Origin: Sphingomonas changbaiensis NBRC 104936
Lineage (GTDB): Bacteria > Pseudomonadota > Alphaproteobacteria > Sphingomonadales > Sphingomonadaceae
Direction of reading: 5' to 3'
Length of the DNA stretch: 64,000 nt
Assembly: GCF_000974765.1 (NCBI RefSeq)
Contig: NZ_BBWU01000045.1
Location: forward strand, 1-64,000
The notes below the pieces were generated by a model that saw only the letters and a program-made list of their open reading frames with translations, was not told the origin of the DNA and did not search any database. The first letter of the stretch is position 1; every line of letters starts with the position of its first letter. Below, one piece after another: positions 35,815 to 44,366 of the stretch. A program made the position numbers and the translations under genes.

Positions 35815-35969
35815 TCCTCGAAGAACTGAGCAAGCCCCTGGCTCCCGTCGCCGAACCGCCGGCTTTGCGCCGGCTCCGCCCTGCCAGGCGACGCAACCAG
35901 CTCGATTGCGGCTGCCTCGCCGCGATTGCGCGCCTGATGATCTGGGCCACCCGCGGCAACGGCCGCTGA
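35811..35969 (+). CDS. Possible 52-aa coupled small protein
   Basis: A GTG at 35811 overlaps the glycosyltransferase stop (GTGA) and opens 52 codons: MILEELSKPLAPVAEPPALR, then an Arg-rich stretch, a Cys-Gly-Cys (LDCGCLAAIARLMIWA) hydrophobic segment and a short end. No ribosome-binding site of its own; translation would rely on coupling. The hydrophobic piece could be a membrane anchor. No family is recognised and it may be fortuitous. Confidence 0.35.
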   Translation: MILEELSKPLAPVAEPPALRRLRPARRRNQLDCGCLAAIARLMIWATRGNGR

Positions 35970-36015
35970 TTGCACTCTAGGTTTTTGGGGCGGCGCACAC
36001 CATCTATGCGCCTTC

Positions 36016-37704
36016 ATGCCTTTTCCAGACCTTCCCCCCTCGCTCGCCGAAGCGCTTGTCGCGCGCGGCTATCAGACGCCAACCCCGGTCCAGGCCGCCG
36101 TTCTTGAAGAAAGTGCGCGCGGACGTGACCTGATAGTCTCCGCCCAGACCGGCTCGGGCAAGACGGTCGCGTTCGGCCTCGCCATGGCGCCCGAGCTGCT
36201 GGACGACGGCGGGAGCCCCGGCCGGCCGGATGTGCCGCGTGCGCTGGTGATCGCGCCGACGCGCGAGCTGGCGCTGCAGGTCAGCCGCGAGCTGATCTGG
36301 CTCTATGGCAAGGCCGGCGCGCGGATCGCCACCTGCGTCGGCGGCATGGACGCGTCGAAGGAGCGGCGTGCGCTGTCGCATGGCGCGCACATCGTGGTCG
36401 GAACGCCGGGCCGGCTGCGCGACCACCTCGAACGCGGCGCGCTGGAGCTGTCCGGTTTGCGTGTCGCGGTGCTCGACGAAGCGGACGAGATGCTCGACAT
36501 GGGTTTTCGCGAGGATCTAGAAGAAATCCTCGACGCGACCCCGAGCGAGCGCCGCACCCTGCTGTTCTCGGCGACGATGCCCAAGCCGATCGTTGCGCTC
36601 GCCAAGCGCTACCAGCGGGATGCGCTGCGCATCTCGACCGTGGGCGAGGATCGCGGCCATGGCGACATCGAATATCAGGCGCTCGCCGTCGCGCCGTCCG
36701 ACGTCGAGCATGCCGTGGTGAACCTGCTGCGCCTGCACGAGGCGGAGACGGCGATGCTGTTCTGTGCGACGCGCGAGAATGTCCGGCACCTGCACGCAAC
36801 CCTGGTCGAACGCGGTTTCGCCGCCGTCGCGCTGTCGGGCGAGCACAGCCAGAACGAACGCAATGCGGCGCTCCAGGCGCTTCGCGACCGGCGCGCCCGC
36901 GTCTGTGTCGCAACCGATGTCGCCGCCCGCGGCATCGACTTGCCGTCGCTGAGCCTCGTCATCCATGTCGAGCTGCCGCGCGATGCCGAGACACTGCAGC
37001 ACCGTTCGGGCCGCACCGGCCGCGCGGGCAAGAAGGGCACTGCCGTGCTGGTGGTGCCGTTCCAGCGTCGCCGCCGGGTCGAGATGATGCTGCGCGGCGC
37101 CCGCATCCCGGCGCGCTGGATCGACCCGCCGACGCCCGAGGCGATCCGGCTTCAGGACCGCGAGCGCCTTGTCGCGGCCTTGCTCGAACCGGTCGAAATC
37201 GATGAAGAGGACCGGGCGATCGCGGCGCGGCTGATTGCCGAGCGCAGCCCGGAGGACATTGCGGCCGCCCTCGTCCGCGCCCATCGCGCCGCGCTGCCCG
37301 AGCCGGAGGAATTGCTCGGTCACAGCGCGCCGGCCGAGCGCCGCGACGAGCGCGGGTATCGTGGCGGATTCGAGGATACGGTCTGGTTCCGGATCGATAT
37401 CGGCCGGCGCCACAACGCGGATCCGCGCTGGATCCTGCCTTTGCTCTGCCGGCGCGGGCACATCACCAAGGCGGAAGTCGGCGCGATCCGGATCGCGCCT
37501 TCGGAAACCCAGTTCGATGTGCCGCGCGCCGTCGCCGATCGCTTCATCGCGTCATGGAAGCGCACCGCGGACAAGGGCGACGACGAAAGCGGCATCGCCC
37601 TCGCCCTGGTGCAGGGTGGGCCGATGAAGCACGAGCCGCGCAAATCCTACAAGCCAAAGCCCTTCGCGCATGGCAGGAAGCCTCAGCGGAAGGGGAGAGC
37701 ATGA
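36016..37704 (+). CDS. DEAD-box RNA helicase (DeaD/DbpA-like)
   Basis: A 562-residue ATP-dependent RNA helicase. Q motif GYQTPTPVQAAVL (about 19-31), motif I SAQTGSGKT, motif II DEADEM (not the plain DEAD-box end, but DEAD is intact), motif III SAT, then motif V/VI (ATDVAARGID, HRSGRTGRAGK). The C-terminal part beyond about 440 contains a DbpA-type RNA-binding domain (VWFRIDIGRRHNADPRWILPLL), then a basic tail (KPKPFAHGRKPQRKGRA). Roles in ribosome assembly or cold adaptation are likely for this family. A 59-aa gene overlaps its stop. Confidence 0.9.
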   Translation: MPFPDLPPSLAEALVARGYQTPTPVQAAVLEESARGRDLIVSAQTGSGKTVAFGLAMAPELLDDGGSPGRPDVPRALVIAPTRELALQVSRELIWLYGKAGARIATCVGGMDASKERRALSHGAHIVVGTPGRLRDHLERGALELSGLRVAVLDEADEMLDMGFREDLEEILDATPSERRTLLFSATMPKPIVALAKRYQRDALRISTVGEDRGHGDIEYQALAVAPSDVEHAVVNLLRLHEAETAMLFCATRENVRHLHATLVERGFAAVALSGEHSQNERNAALQALRDRRARVCVATDVAARGIDLPSLSLVIHVELPRDAETLQHRSGRTGRAGKKGTAVLVVPFQRRRRVEMMLRGARIPARWIDPPTPEAIRLQDRERLVAALLEPVEIDEEDRAIAARLIAERSPEDIAAALVRAHRAALPEPEELLGHSAPAERRDERGYRGGFEDTVWFRIDIGRRHNADPRWILPLLCRRGHITKAEVGAIRIAPSETQFDVPRAVADRFIASWKRTADKGDDESGIALALVQGGPMKHEPRKSYKPKPFAHGRKPQRKGRA

Positions 37705-37880
37705 GCGAGAAATTCGAACGGCACCGGCAGCCGTGGCGGCCGGACGAAGTCCAGAAGCTTCACACGCTGGCGAAGAAGGGCATGGCGCTGAAGGCGATCG
37801 CCAAGGCGCTCACCCGCAGCGAGGAGTCGGTCAAGGACCGCGCCAAGCTCGACGGCCTGTCGATCGCGAAGCTCCGCTAA
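37701..37880 (+). CDS. 59-aa SANT/Myb-like small protein coupled to the helicase
   Basis: A 59-residue basic protein: RHRQPWRPDEVQKLHTLAKK, then MALKAIAKALTRSEESVKDRA and a short end. The W..DE..KL..LA...G...IA..L.RS..SVK.RA pattern is that of a SANT/Myb-type three-helix domain, so nucleic-acid binding is plausible. The ATG at 37701 overlaps the helicase stop (ATGA) with GGGGAG seven bases before it. Its 3' end overlaps the next leftward gene by four bases. Confidence 0.7.
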   Translation: MSEKFERHRQPWRPDEVQKLHTLAKKGMALKAIAKALTRSEESVKDRAKLDGLSIAKLR

Positions 37881-38077
37881 TCGAGCAGCTTGCGGACGCG
37901 GTCCCGCACCGCGCGGATGCGGCTCGCGGCTTCCTCGAAGGTCTGCACGTCGGCCCGGTTGCTGTTGGCGCGCGCGTCCTTGGCGGAATCCATATAGCCT
38001 TCAAGATCCGCGTCGAGCGCATCCACGATGATCTCCGCTTCGTCTTCGGTGAGCTTCAGCTGGATCGACTTCGTCAT
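37877..38077 (-). CDS. 66-aa helical hypothetical protein
   Basis: A 66-residue acidic protein, MTKSIQLKLTEDEAEIIVDA then a second helix (FEEAASRIRAVRDRVRKLL). It reads as a two-helix cytosolic protein. I know no family. Convergent with the small SANT-like gene: their stops overlap by four bases, an arrangement that argues for both being real. Confidence 0.6.
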   Translation of the reverse strand: MTKSIQLKLTEDEAEIIVDALDADLEGYMDSAKDARANSNRADVQTFEEAASRIRAVRDRVRKLLD

Positions 38078-38161
38078 CTTTGTCCTCGGTCTGACAGGTT
38101 TCCGCCGCCCATAACGCATGGGCTTGGGCCTGTGACCCCCCGATGCTAGGGACGCGCCTTC

Positions 38162-40033
38162 ATGCTCAACCTGTCCGACATCACCGTTCGCCTGGGCGGA
38201 CGCACGATCCTCGACGGCGCCACCGCGGCGCTGCCGCCCAAAAGCCGCGTCGGCCTGATCGGCCGCAACGGTGCCGGCAAGACGACCCTGGTGCGGGTGA
38301 TTGCGGGCATGCTGGAGCCAGACATGGGCGCCGCTGAGATGCCGCGCGGCACGCGGCTCGGCTATATCGCGCAGGAAGCACCCGCCGGCACTGCGACGCC
38401 GCTGGAGACGGTGCTCGCCGCCGATACCGAACGCGCGGAGCTGCTGGCAGAAGCGGAAACCAGCCATGATCCCGATCGGCTCGGCGAAGTCCATGAGCGG
38501 CTGAACGCGATTGCGGCGCACTCCGCGCCGGCGCGCGCGGCCCGCATCCTGGTCGGCCTCGGCTTCGACGAAGAGGCGCAGGGGCGGCCGCTCGACAGCT
38601 TCTCGGGCGGCTGGCGCATGCGCGTGGCGCTGGCGTCGCTGCTGTTCTCCGCGCCCGACGTGCTGCTGCTCGACGAGCCGTCGAACCATCTCGACCTGGA
38701 GGCGGTGCTCTGGCTCGAGGATTTCCTGCAATCCTACCCGGCGACGATCCTGATCGTCAGCCACGAGCGCGATTTCCTGAACAAGGTCGTCGACCATATC
38801 CTGCACCTCGATCGCGGCAAGCTGACGCTCTATCCGGGCGGCTATGACGCGTTCGAGCGGCAGCGTGCCGAACGTCAGGCGCAGCTCGCATCGGCGCGCG
38901 CGAAGCAGCAGGCGGAACGCGAGAAATTGCAGGACTATATCGCCCGCAACAGCGCCCGCGCCTCCACCGCCAAGCAGGCGCAGTCGCGCGTGAAGGCGCT
39001 CGCGCGGATGCAGCCGATCGCGGAACTGCTCGACGATCCGAGCCTGAGCTTCGACTTTCCGAGCCCCGGCGCGCTGCGGCCGCCGCTGATCACGCTCGAC
39101 ATGGCCGACGTCGGCTATGGCGACACGCCGGTGCTGAAGCGGCTCAATCTGCGCATCGACCCGGACGACCGGGTCGCGCTGCTCGGGCGCAACGGCAACG
39201 GTAAGACCACGCTCGCGCGGTTGCTGGCCGCCCAGCTCGCGCCGATGGCGGGCGCGATGGCCGCGTCGGGCAAGATGCGGGTCGGCTATTTCACGCAGTA
39301 TCAGGTCGAGGAGCTCGATCCCGCCGATACGCCGCTTGAGCACATGACTCGCGTGATGGGCGGCGCGACTCCGTCGGCAGTACGCGCCCAGCTCGGCCGC
39401 TTCGGCTTTTCGGGACCCAAGGCCACGACCGAGGTCGGCCGGCTGTCCGGCGGCGAGCGGGCGCGGCTGGCGCTGGCGCTGATCACGCGCGACGCGCCGC
39501 ATTTGCTGATCCTGGACGAGCCGACCAACCATCTGGACGTCGACGCGCGCGAGGCGCTGATCCAGGCGCTGAACGGCTATTCGGGCGCAGTGCTTATCGT
39601 CAGCCACGATCGTCATATGCTGGAGATGACGGCGGACCGGCTGGTGTTGGTCGACCAGGGCAGCGCGCGGGAGTTCGACGGCTCGCTCGACGATTATGTC
39701 GCGCTGATCCTCGCCGGCGATGCGGAGGCGAGCGACAAGGCCGAGGCGAAGGCGAACCGCAAGGACGCGCGCCGTGCCGCCGCCGAAGCGCGCGAGCAGA
39801 CCAAGGCCTTGCGCAGCCGCGTCAAGCAGACCGAAGCCGAGCTCGCCCGCCTCACGGCCGAGCGGAGCGCGATCGATCTCGCGATGTTCGATCCCAAGGC
39901 CGCCGACCCGAAGCTCGCCAACCGATCGATGACCGAGCTGATGAAGCTGCGCGCCCGGATCGAGACGCAGATCGAGGAGACGGAAGCCAGCTGGCTGGAG
40001 GCCAGCGGATCGCTGGAGGACCTGGCTGCCTAG
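38162..40033 (+). CDS. ABC-F family ATPase
   Basis: A 623-residue cytosolic protein with two ABC domains and no membrane segments, as in the ribosome-binding ABC-F proteins (EttA, Uup, YheS). N-terminal Walker A GRNGAGKT near 37-44 and signature SFSGGWRMRVALA; second Walker A GRNGNGKT near 344 and signature LSGGERARLAL; Walker B LLLDEPSNHLD and LILDEPTNHLD. A coiled C-terminal tail (KADEAKANRKDARRAAAEAREQT region) resembles the Uup/YheS extensions. Specific paralogue is not certain. The stop overlaps the leftward DUF3857 gene by four bases. Confidence 0.92.
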   Translation: MLNLSDITVRLGGRTILDGATAALPPKSRVGLIGRNGAGKTTLVRVIAGMLEPDMGAAEMPRGTRLGYIAQEAPAGTATPLETVLAADTERAELLAEAETSHDPDRLGEVHERLNAIAAHSAPARAARILVGLGFDEEAQGRPLDSFSGGWRMRVALASLLFSAPDVLLLDEPSNHLDLEAVLWLEDFLQSYPATILIVSHERDFLNKVVDHILHLDRGKLTLYPGGYDAFERQRAERQAQLASARAKQQAEREKLQDYIARNSARASTAKQAQSRVKALARMQPIAELLDDPSLSFDFPSPGALRPPLITLDMADVGYGDTPVLKRLNLRIDPDDRVALLGRNGNGKTTLARLLAAQLAPMAGAMAASGKMRVGYFTQYQVEELDPADTPLEHMTRVMGGATPSAVRAQLGRFGFSGPKATTEVGRLSGGERARLALALITRDAPHLLILDEPTNHLDVDAREALIQALNGYSGAVLIVSHDRHMLEMTADRLVLVDQGSAREFDGSLDDYVALILAGDAEASDKAEAKANRKDARRAAAEAREQTKALRSRVKQTEAELARLTAERSAIDLAMFDPKAADPKLANRSMTELMKLRARIETQIEETEASWLEASGSLEDLAA

Positions 40034-43000
40034 AGTTTGACGCCGAATTCGTCGAAGCGCTGTTCGACCTTGGGGTCGATCTTCACCGCCAAGTCATGAT
40101 CCTTCAGCGCCCGGGCCCGGTCGCCCTTGCGGCTCCACGCCACCGCGCGACCATAGAGTGAGGTCGGCATCTGCGCATTCGCCGCCAGAACCTTGTCATA
40201 ATCGCTGATCGCGTCATCGAGCTTGCCCAGTCGCAGCAGCACGAGGCCACGGCTGTCCAGATAGGCGGGCGAGTCCGGCACTTTCTCCAGCGCCGCGTTG
40301 CAATCGAGCAAGGCCGATTCGAGCCCGATCCCCGCCGTCGCCTTGCGCCAGCACATATTGTTCAGCGCGGTCGCGTCCTTCGCCGCCGCGCGCGCCGCCG
40401 CGAAATCCTTGTCGGCCAGCACCGGCTGGTTCGACTTGGAGTAGAGAATTCCGCGCGCGGTGAGCAGGCCGGCATCGGACGGGCTCTCCTTCACCGCTGC
40501 CGTATAGGAAGCGATCGCTGCCGGGAGGTCGCCAGTTTCTGCCTGCAGGTCTCCTCGGGCCGCGAGCGCATCGAACCTTTTTGGATCGAGCTTGAGAGCC
40601 GCGTCCAGATCGGCCGAGCGGCCGGTAATGTCAGCCTTGGGCCGGCTAAGCGCGCGATTGAGATAGATATACGCTTCGGGCTGGATCGCCAGTGCCCGGT
40701 CAAATTCCGCGAGAGCTTCTGCATCTTTGCCGAAGGAACTGAGAATCCGGGCGGCGGCGACGTGGGCATAGGCCATATCGGGATTGGCCTTAATCAGCAG
40801 GCCAGCCTGGGCTTCCGCTTCCTTCGGCTTGCCGAGGCGGCGGTAGAGGTTCGCGCGGAGCACATAGCTTTGGACTGCGCTCGGGAACAACGCGATATAC
40901 GCGTCGGCATCAGCCAGGGCGCGTTCGTAATCGCCCGATTCCCACAGGGCGCTTGAGCGCAGCTCCAGCGAATACAGGTCCTTGGGATCGAGTGCGATCG
41001 CTTCGTTGAGCGCAGCCATCGCAGCCGCGCGATCATTGGTCCGGCTGGCCAGAAACGCGCGACCGTGCAGCATCACGAAATTTTTCGGATCAATCGCCGC
41101 CGCGGCATCGAGATCGGCCTTTGCAGCGGTCGTCTCCCCCTTCCAAGTGCGCGCGATGCCACGATTGGCAAGCGCCCAGGCATTCTTTGGCTCCAAAGTT
41201 GCTGCTTTGGTGAGTGCCTCGATCGCTGCATCGTAGCGCCCATCATCCATTAGCAGCACGCCGCGGTCGACGAGACCGGTGGCGGTGGTCGGCGTTTCCT
41301 TCAGCACTGCGTCGCGCTCGGCCCGAGTGCGGACATAGCCGGCGGGCTCCATCAGATAGACCGCCTCCTTGCCGAGCGCGCGCAGCCGCGCCTGCGCCGC
41401 TGCAGCTTCGGTGGCCGCGAACTCTGGCGCGGCGCTGCGTTCCGTCTTCTCGATCGTGAAGACATTGCCCTTCAGGCTCGCTTTGCGCCGATAGGCAATG
41501 CCGGCGATCGTCTCGTCCAGATCGGCATTGGTGCCCACCTGGAAACCTGTGTTGCCGGGGGGCAGCACAATCGTTTCGATCGTCCGCGAAAAATAGGGAT
41601 AGGCCACGGCGAACGGCGCATCGTGGAAGGCGCCGGGCTCGCGCGTGAAATCCGCCGTATAGCCGACACTAGTGCGGTCGGTTTCGTAGCGGTTGTCCGA
41701 CCAGTCCATCTTCGCCGTGCCATCCATCGTAATCCGCATCTCCCCGGTCTTCGGATCGAACGCGGAATTTGTGGTCTTCACCTCGACGAAATCGAAATTC
41801 TTCTTCCAGAAGTCCTTCAGGCTCCGGTCCCGGACCTCTGGCGTGAGGTTCGACAGCGCAAGATTCAGGCCCATCGCAGCGTCGCCGCGATAGACCCAGT
41901 CGATGTGGGTCGGCGCCGGCAGCGACAGTCCGGCCGACGCATCGATGCGGATCGCGAGGTCCTCTTGCGGTGCCGTCAGGGGTGTCGGGACAAGGCGCGT
42001 CAGCGTCGCCAGGCTCTCCTGCACCGGCAATGCCCAGCCGAACGCCGGAGTCGGGATGCGATCCAGGTCGCTATCACCCAGGCGCGTGCCGTCCAGCCAA
42101 TAGGTCCGGCCCGCAATCGTCGCGCGCACGATCACATGGTCGAACAACCCGACGATCGGCAGCCGCTCGTCCAGCCCGTCGCCGAGGACGGTACTGACCA
42201 GCACCGGCTCCGCCTCGATATCGAGCCCGTGCAGCAGCGCGACCAGTAGCGCGGACTTCCCCTTGCAGTCGCCGAACCGGCGCGACCAGGTCGTATCGGC
42301 GTCGGCCGGAACATAGTTGCCCGTGCCGAGCTGCAGCGCGACGTAACGCACGCGCTCCTGCACCAGCGCCAATGCAGCCTCCGCACGGGCCTTGGGTGAT
42401 GGCGAGGCTTGCTTGATCCGGGCCAGCTCCGCCGCGAGCGGGCCGGCGGGCGCGATCTGCGCGGCCTTGATGTACAGCGGCGCCATCAGCGCCGAAATCT
42501 GCGACCAATCCTTGAAATCGGTGGCCTCGATCAGCCGCCCCACCGCAAACCGCGTCGGCGCGCCCTTGGGCGGCTGGAAGGGCTTGGTCTGCTCCAGCGT
42601 CAGCTCGGCGCTTGCGACCGCGCCCGACTTGACCGTCTTCAACGCCGGCAGGATCTGCGTTTGCCGCAGCCGGATCGGCATGGTGCTCGGCCATTGCATG
42701 CGCAGATGCGCGACGCCGACCGGAACCTGGTTCCACGCGCCGGCGACCTGCTCGGCATGGCCCTTCAGCGTCGGGTCGCTGGAGGTGATCGAGGCTGAAA
42801 ATTCCAGCACGTCGCCGACCTGCAGCCCTTCCGGCTGGATATTCGCGGTGAGCACGCCATCCAGCGTCGCGCTGTCCAGATTGGGCTCGCGGCGCACCAC
42901 CGTGAAGGTCTGGCCGCTACCAAGCACGTCGATCACCTTGTCGCCGCGCCGGATCAGCAGCGAATGGATCTTCAGCGTGTCGGTGTCGGGGCGCCACGGA

Positions 43001-43272
43001 AGCGAGATATTGCCGGCGGCCAGGCCCTGCGGCGTCTGGATCTTGATCGCGCTGGCGAAATAGCTGGTCTGCCGGTCGGGCTCGAACAGGACCTGCTGGT
43101 CCGCGAGCAGCATGCTGACCGCCGCACCTTCGTTGCCGGTAACGGAGGCTGCCGGGCTCACCGGCTTCACCCAATCGGGGCGGGGCGCGATGATCGGCTT
43201 GTCCTCGGCGCCGGCCGGGGCGGCAAGCGCCAGCAGCGAAAAGCCGACGAGCAGCGATAGACGAATGGCCAT
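40030..43272 (-). CDS. DUF3857/transglutaminase-like protein with TPR domain
   Basis: A 1080-residue exported protein. After a signal peptide (LSLLVGFSLLALAAPAGA), a DUF3857 domain covers about residues 40-220, a transglutaminase-like region follows with Cys in RRFGDCKGKSALLVALLHGL (C at about 336) and its His/Asp partners (LFDHVIV, WLDGTRLGD), then from about 690 a long set of tetratricopeptide repeats to the C-terminus. Substrate unknown; periplasmic protein processing or complex assembly are both possible. An inverted repeat over its ribosome-binding site (43277-43297) could limit translation. Confidence 0.85.
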   Translation of the reverse strand: MAIRLSLLVGFSLLALAAPAGAEDKPIIAPRPDWVKPVSPAASVTGNEGAAVSMLLADQQVLFEPDRQTSYFASAIKIQTPQGLAAGNISLPWRPDTDTLKIHSLLIRRGDKVIDVLGSGQTFTVVRREPNLDSATLDGVLTANIQPEGLQVGDVLEFSASITSSDPTLKGHAEQVAGAWNQVPVGVAHLRMQWPSTMPIRLRQTQILPALKTVKSGAVASAELTLEQTKPFQPPKGAPTRFAVGRLIEATDFKDWSQISALMAPLYIKAAQIAPAGPLAAELARIKQASPSPKARAEAALALVQERVRYVALQLGTGNYVPADADTTWSRRFGDCKGKSALLVALLHGLDIEAEPVLVSTVLGDGLDERLPIVGLFDHVIVRATIAGRTYWLDGTRLGDSDLDRIPTPAFGWALPVQESLATLTRLVPTPLTAPQEDLAIRIDASAGLSLPAPTHIDWVYRGDAAMGLNLALSNLTPEVRDRSLKDFWKKNFDFVEVKTTNSAFDPKTGEMRITMDGTAKMDWSDNRYETDRTSVGYTADFTREPGAFHDAPFAVAYPYFSRTIETIVLPPGNTGFQVGTNADLDETIAGIAYRRKASLKGNVFTIEKTERSAAPEFAATEAAAAQARLRALGKEAVYLMEPAGYVRTRAERDAVLKETPTTATGLVDRGVLLMDDGRYDAAIEALTKAATLEPKNAWALANRGIARTWKGETTAAKADLDAAAAIDPKNFVMLHGRAFLASRTNDRAAAMAALNEAIALDPKDLYSLELRSSALWESGDYERALADADAYIALFPSAVQSYVLRANLYRRLGKPKEAEAQAGLLIKANPDMAYAHVAAARILSSFGKDAEALAEFDRALAIQPEAYIYLNRALSRPKADITGRSADLDAALKLDPKRFDALAARGDLQAETGDLPAAIASYTAAVKESPSDAGLLTARGILYSKSNQPVLADKDFAAARAAAKDATALNNMCWRKATAGIGLESALLDCNAALEKVPDSPAYLDSRGLVLLRLGKLDDAISDYDKVLAANAQMPTSLYGRAVAWSRKGDRARALKDHDLAVKIDPKVEQRFDEFGVKL

Positions 43273-43276
43273 GTCG

Positions 43277-43297
43277 AACCCCCTGTGAGCGGGGGTT
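43277..43297 (-). promoter_or_regulatory. Hairpin over the ribosome-binding site of the DUF3857 gene
   Basis: AACCCCC (43277-43283) and GGGGGTT (43291-43297) form a 7-base stem around a 7-base loop. On the minus strand the Shine-Dalgarno-like GGGGGTT (43283-43277) lies just before the ATG at 43272, so pairing would hide it. Confidence 0.45.
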
Positions 43298-43382
43298 GTA
43301 ACGGGCAGGCGTTGCCCACGGCTAGAGGAATTCCGTCGCGAGCCGACGGTTAACTGTCTCTCAGCTTACGAGAAAACCTGTC

Positions 43383-43469
43383 TGGTGCGGTCGAGAAGAC
43401 TCGAACTTCCACGTCCTTTCGGACACAACGACCTCAACGTTGCGCGTCTACCAGTTCCGCCACGACCGC
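43383..43469 (-). tRNA. tRNA-Leu (anticodon GAG)
   Basis: The cloverleaf reads leftward from 43469. Acceptor stem GCGGTCG (43469-43463) pairs with CGACCGC (43393-43387), followed by discriminator A and an encoded CCA (43385-43383). The anticodon stem is CAACG/CGTTG around TTGAGGT, so the anticodon is GAG (43435-43433) and it decodes CUC and CUU. The long variable arm GTCC-GAAA-GGAC marks a class II leucine tRNA, and GAAG TTCGAGT CTTC is the T arm. Length 87. Confidence 0.95.
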
Positions 43470-43550
43470 ACTCGAGACACTTCACCGGACGGGTCCGGCG
43501 CTGGCAAGGCGGTGCCCCTAGCAGAGGGTTCAGGCCCTCGCAACCGCCCT

Positions 43551-44246
43551 TTAGGATGCCTCGCCGACGAAGCTCAGCTTCAGCTCGCGCGCGCCTTTGG
43601 GGACGTCATACACGGCGGCGTCGAACTGGGCCGAGGCGCCGGGGGCCAGTGTGCGCGAAGGCGGCGTGATGATCCAGTTGTAGACGACGCGCCCCTGCGC
43701 ATCCTGCAGCTCGGCCTGGATATCGGGCACGCTCTGCCGCTCCCGGGTCGGGTTCACGATCCGGCCGGTCAGCGCGAACAGCTCGTTGCCGCTGGCGAGC
43801 GCGCGCCGCTCGGGCTTGCGCGGCACTTCGAGCAGCAGCGCAGCCGACGATCCACGCTGCGTCATGCCGAGCTGGGCGCGAACGCGGTCGAACCCGACGA
43901 ATTGCAGCGACGCCACCCCGACAAGCAGCAGCAAACCGATGACCACGGCGACAATCGTCCAGCGCACCGCCGGATTGCGGCGGCGGGGCGTGTCGTCCTC
44001 GTCATCGTCCTGATAGACGGGTCGGTCCGGTTCGGCGGACATGTCGGTGCCCTGCGGCGGAGCGGCGAGGTCCGCTTCGTCCGCGTCCGACATCTGGCCG
44101 CTCGGCACCGCCTCCGGCTCATGCCCGGCCGGCCATTGATGCCAGCTATGCCCGCATTTGGCGCATCGGACCGCGCGGCCGTTGACGCCGACCGCGTCGT
44201 CCGGGACGGTATAGCGCGTGCGGCACGCTGGACATTCGAGGATCAT
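43551..44246 (-). CDS. Zinc-ribbon membrane protein (MJ0042/DUF3426 type)
   Basis: A 231-residue protein. The first 35 residues form a zinc ribbon (C5-x2-C8 and C28-x2-C31, MJ0042 type), then an acidic Pro-rich stretch (DDDEDDTPRRR), one transmembrane helix (WTIVAVVIGLLLLVGVASLQFVGF near 94-117) and a C-terminal DUF3426-like beta domain (ELFALTGRIVNPTRERQSVPDIQAEL). The combination is common in alphaproteobacteria, next to ftsE. The role is not known. The start at 44246 is divergent from ftsE. Confidence 0.85.
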   Translation of the reverse strand: MILECPACRTRYTVPDDAVGVNGRAVRCAKCGHSWHQWPAGHEPEAVPSGQMSDADEADLAAPPQGTDMSAEPDRPVYQDDDEDDTPRRRNPAVRWTIVAVVIGLLLLVGVASLQFVGFDRVRAQLGMTQRGSSAALLLEVPRKPERRALASGNELFALTGRIVNPTRERQSVPDIQAELQDAQGRVVYNWIITPPSRTLAPGASAQFDAAVYDVPKGARELKLSFVGEAS

Positions 44247-44366
44247 CTGGCGCGGCCCCTTCTCCGACGCCTTCTAAACGCCCCGCGACTCGCCACGCAA
44301 GCACGGTGCTTTACCTGGGCGGCGGGGCCGTGCGATGGCGTCATGAAAGGGCCGAAGGCGAGGGCG

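Noticed and set aside
43440-44342. Long in-frame extension upstream of ftsE
   Set aside because: It runs antisense through the zinc-ribbon gene and the tRNA edge; FtsE homologues begin near SIVQFENVGLRYG.
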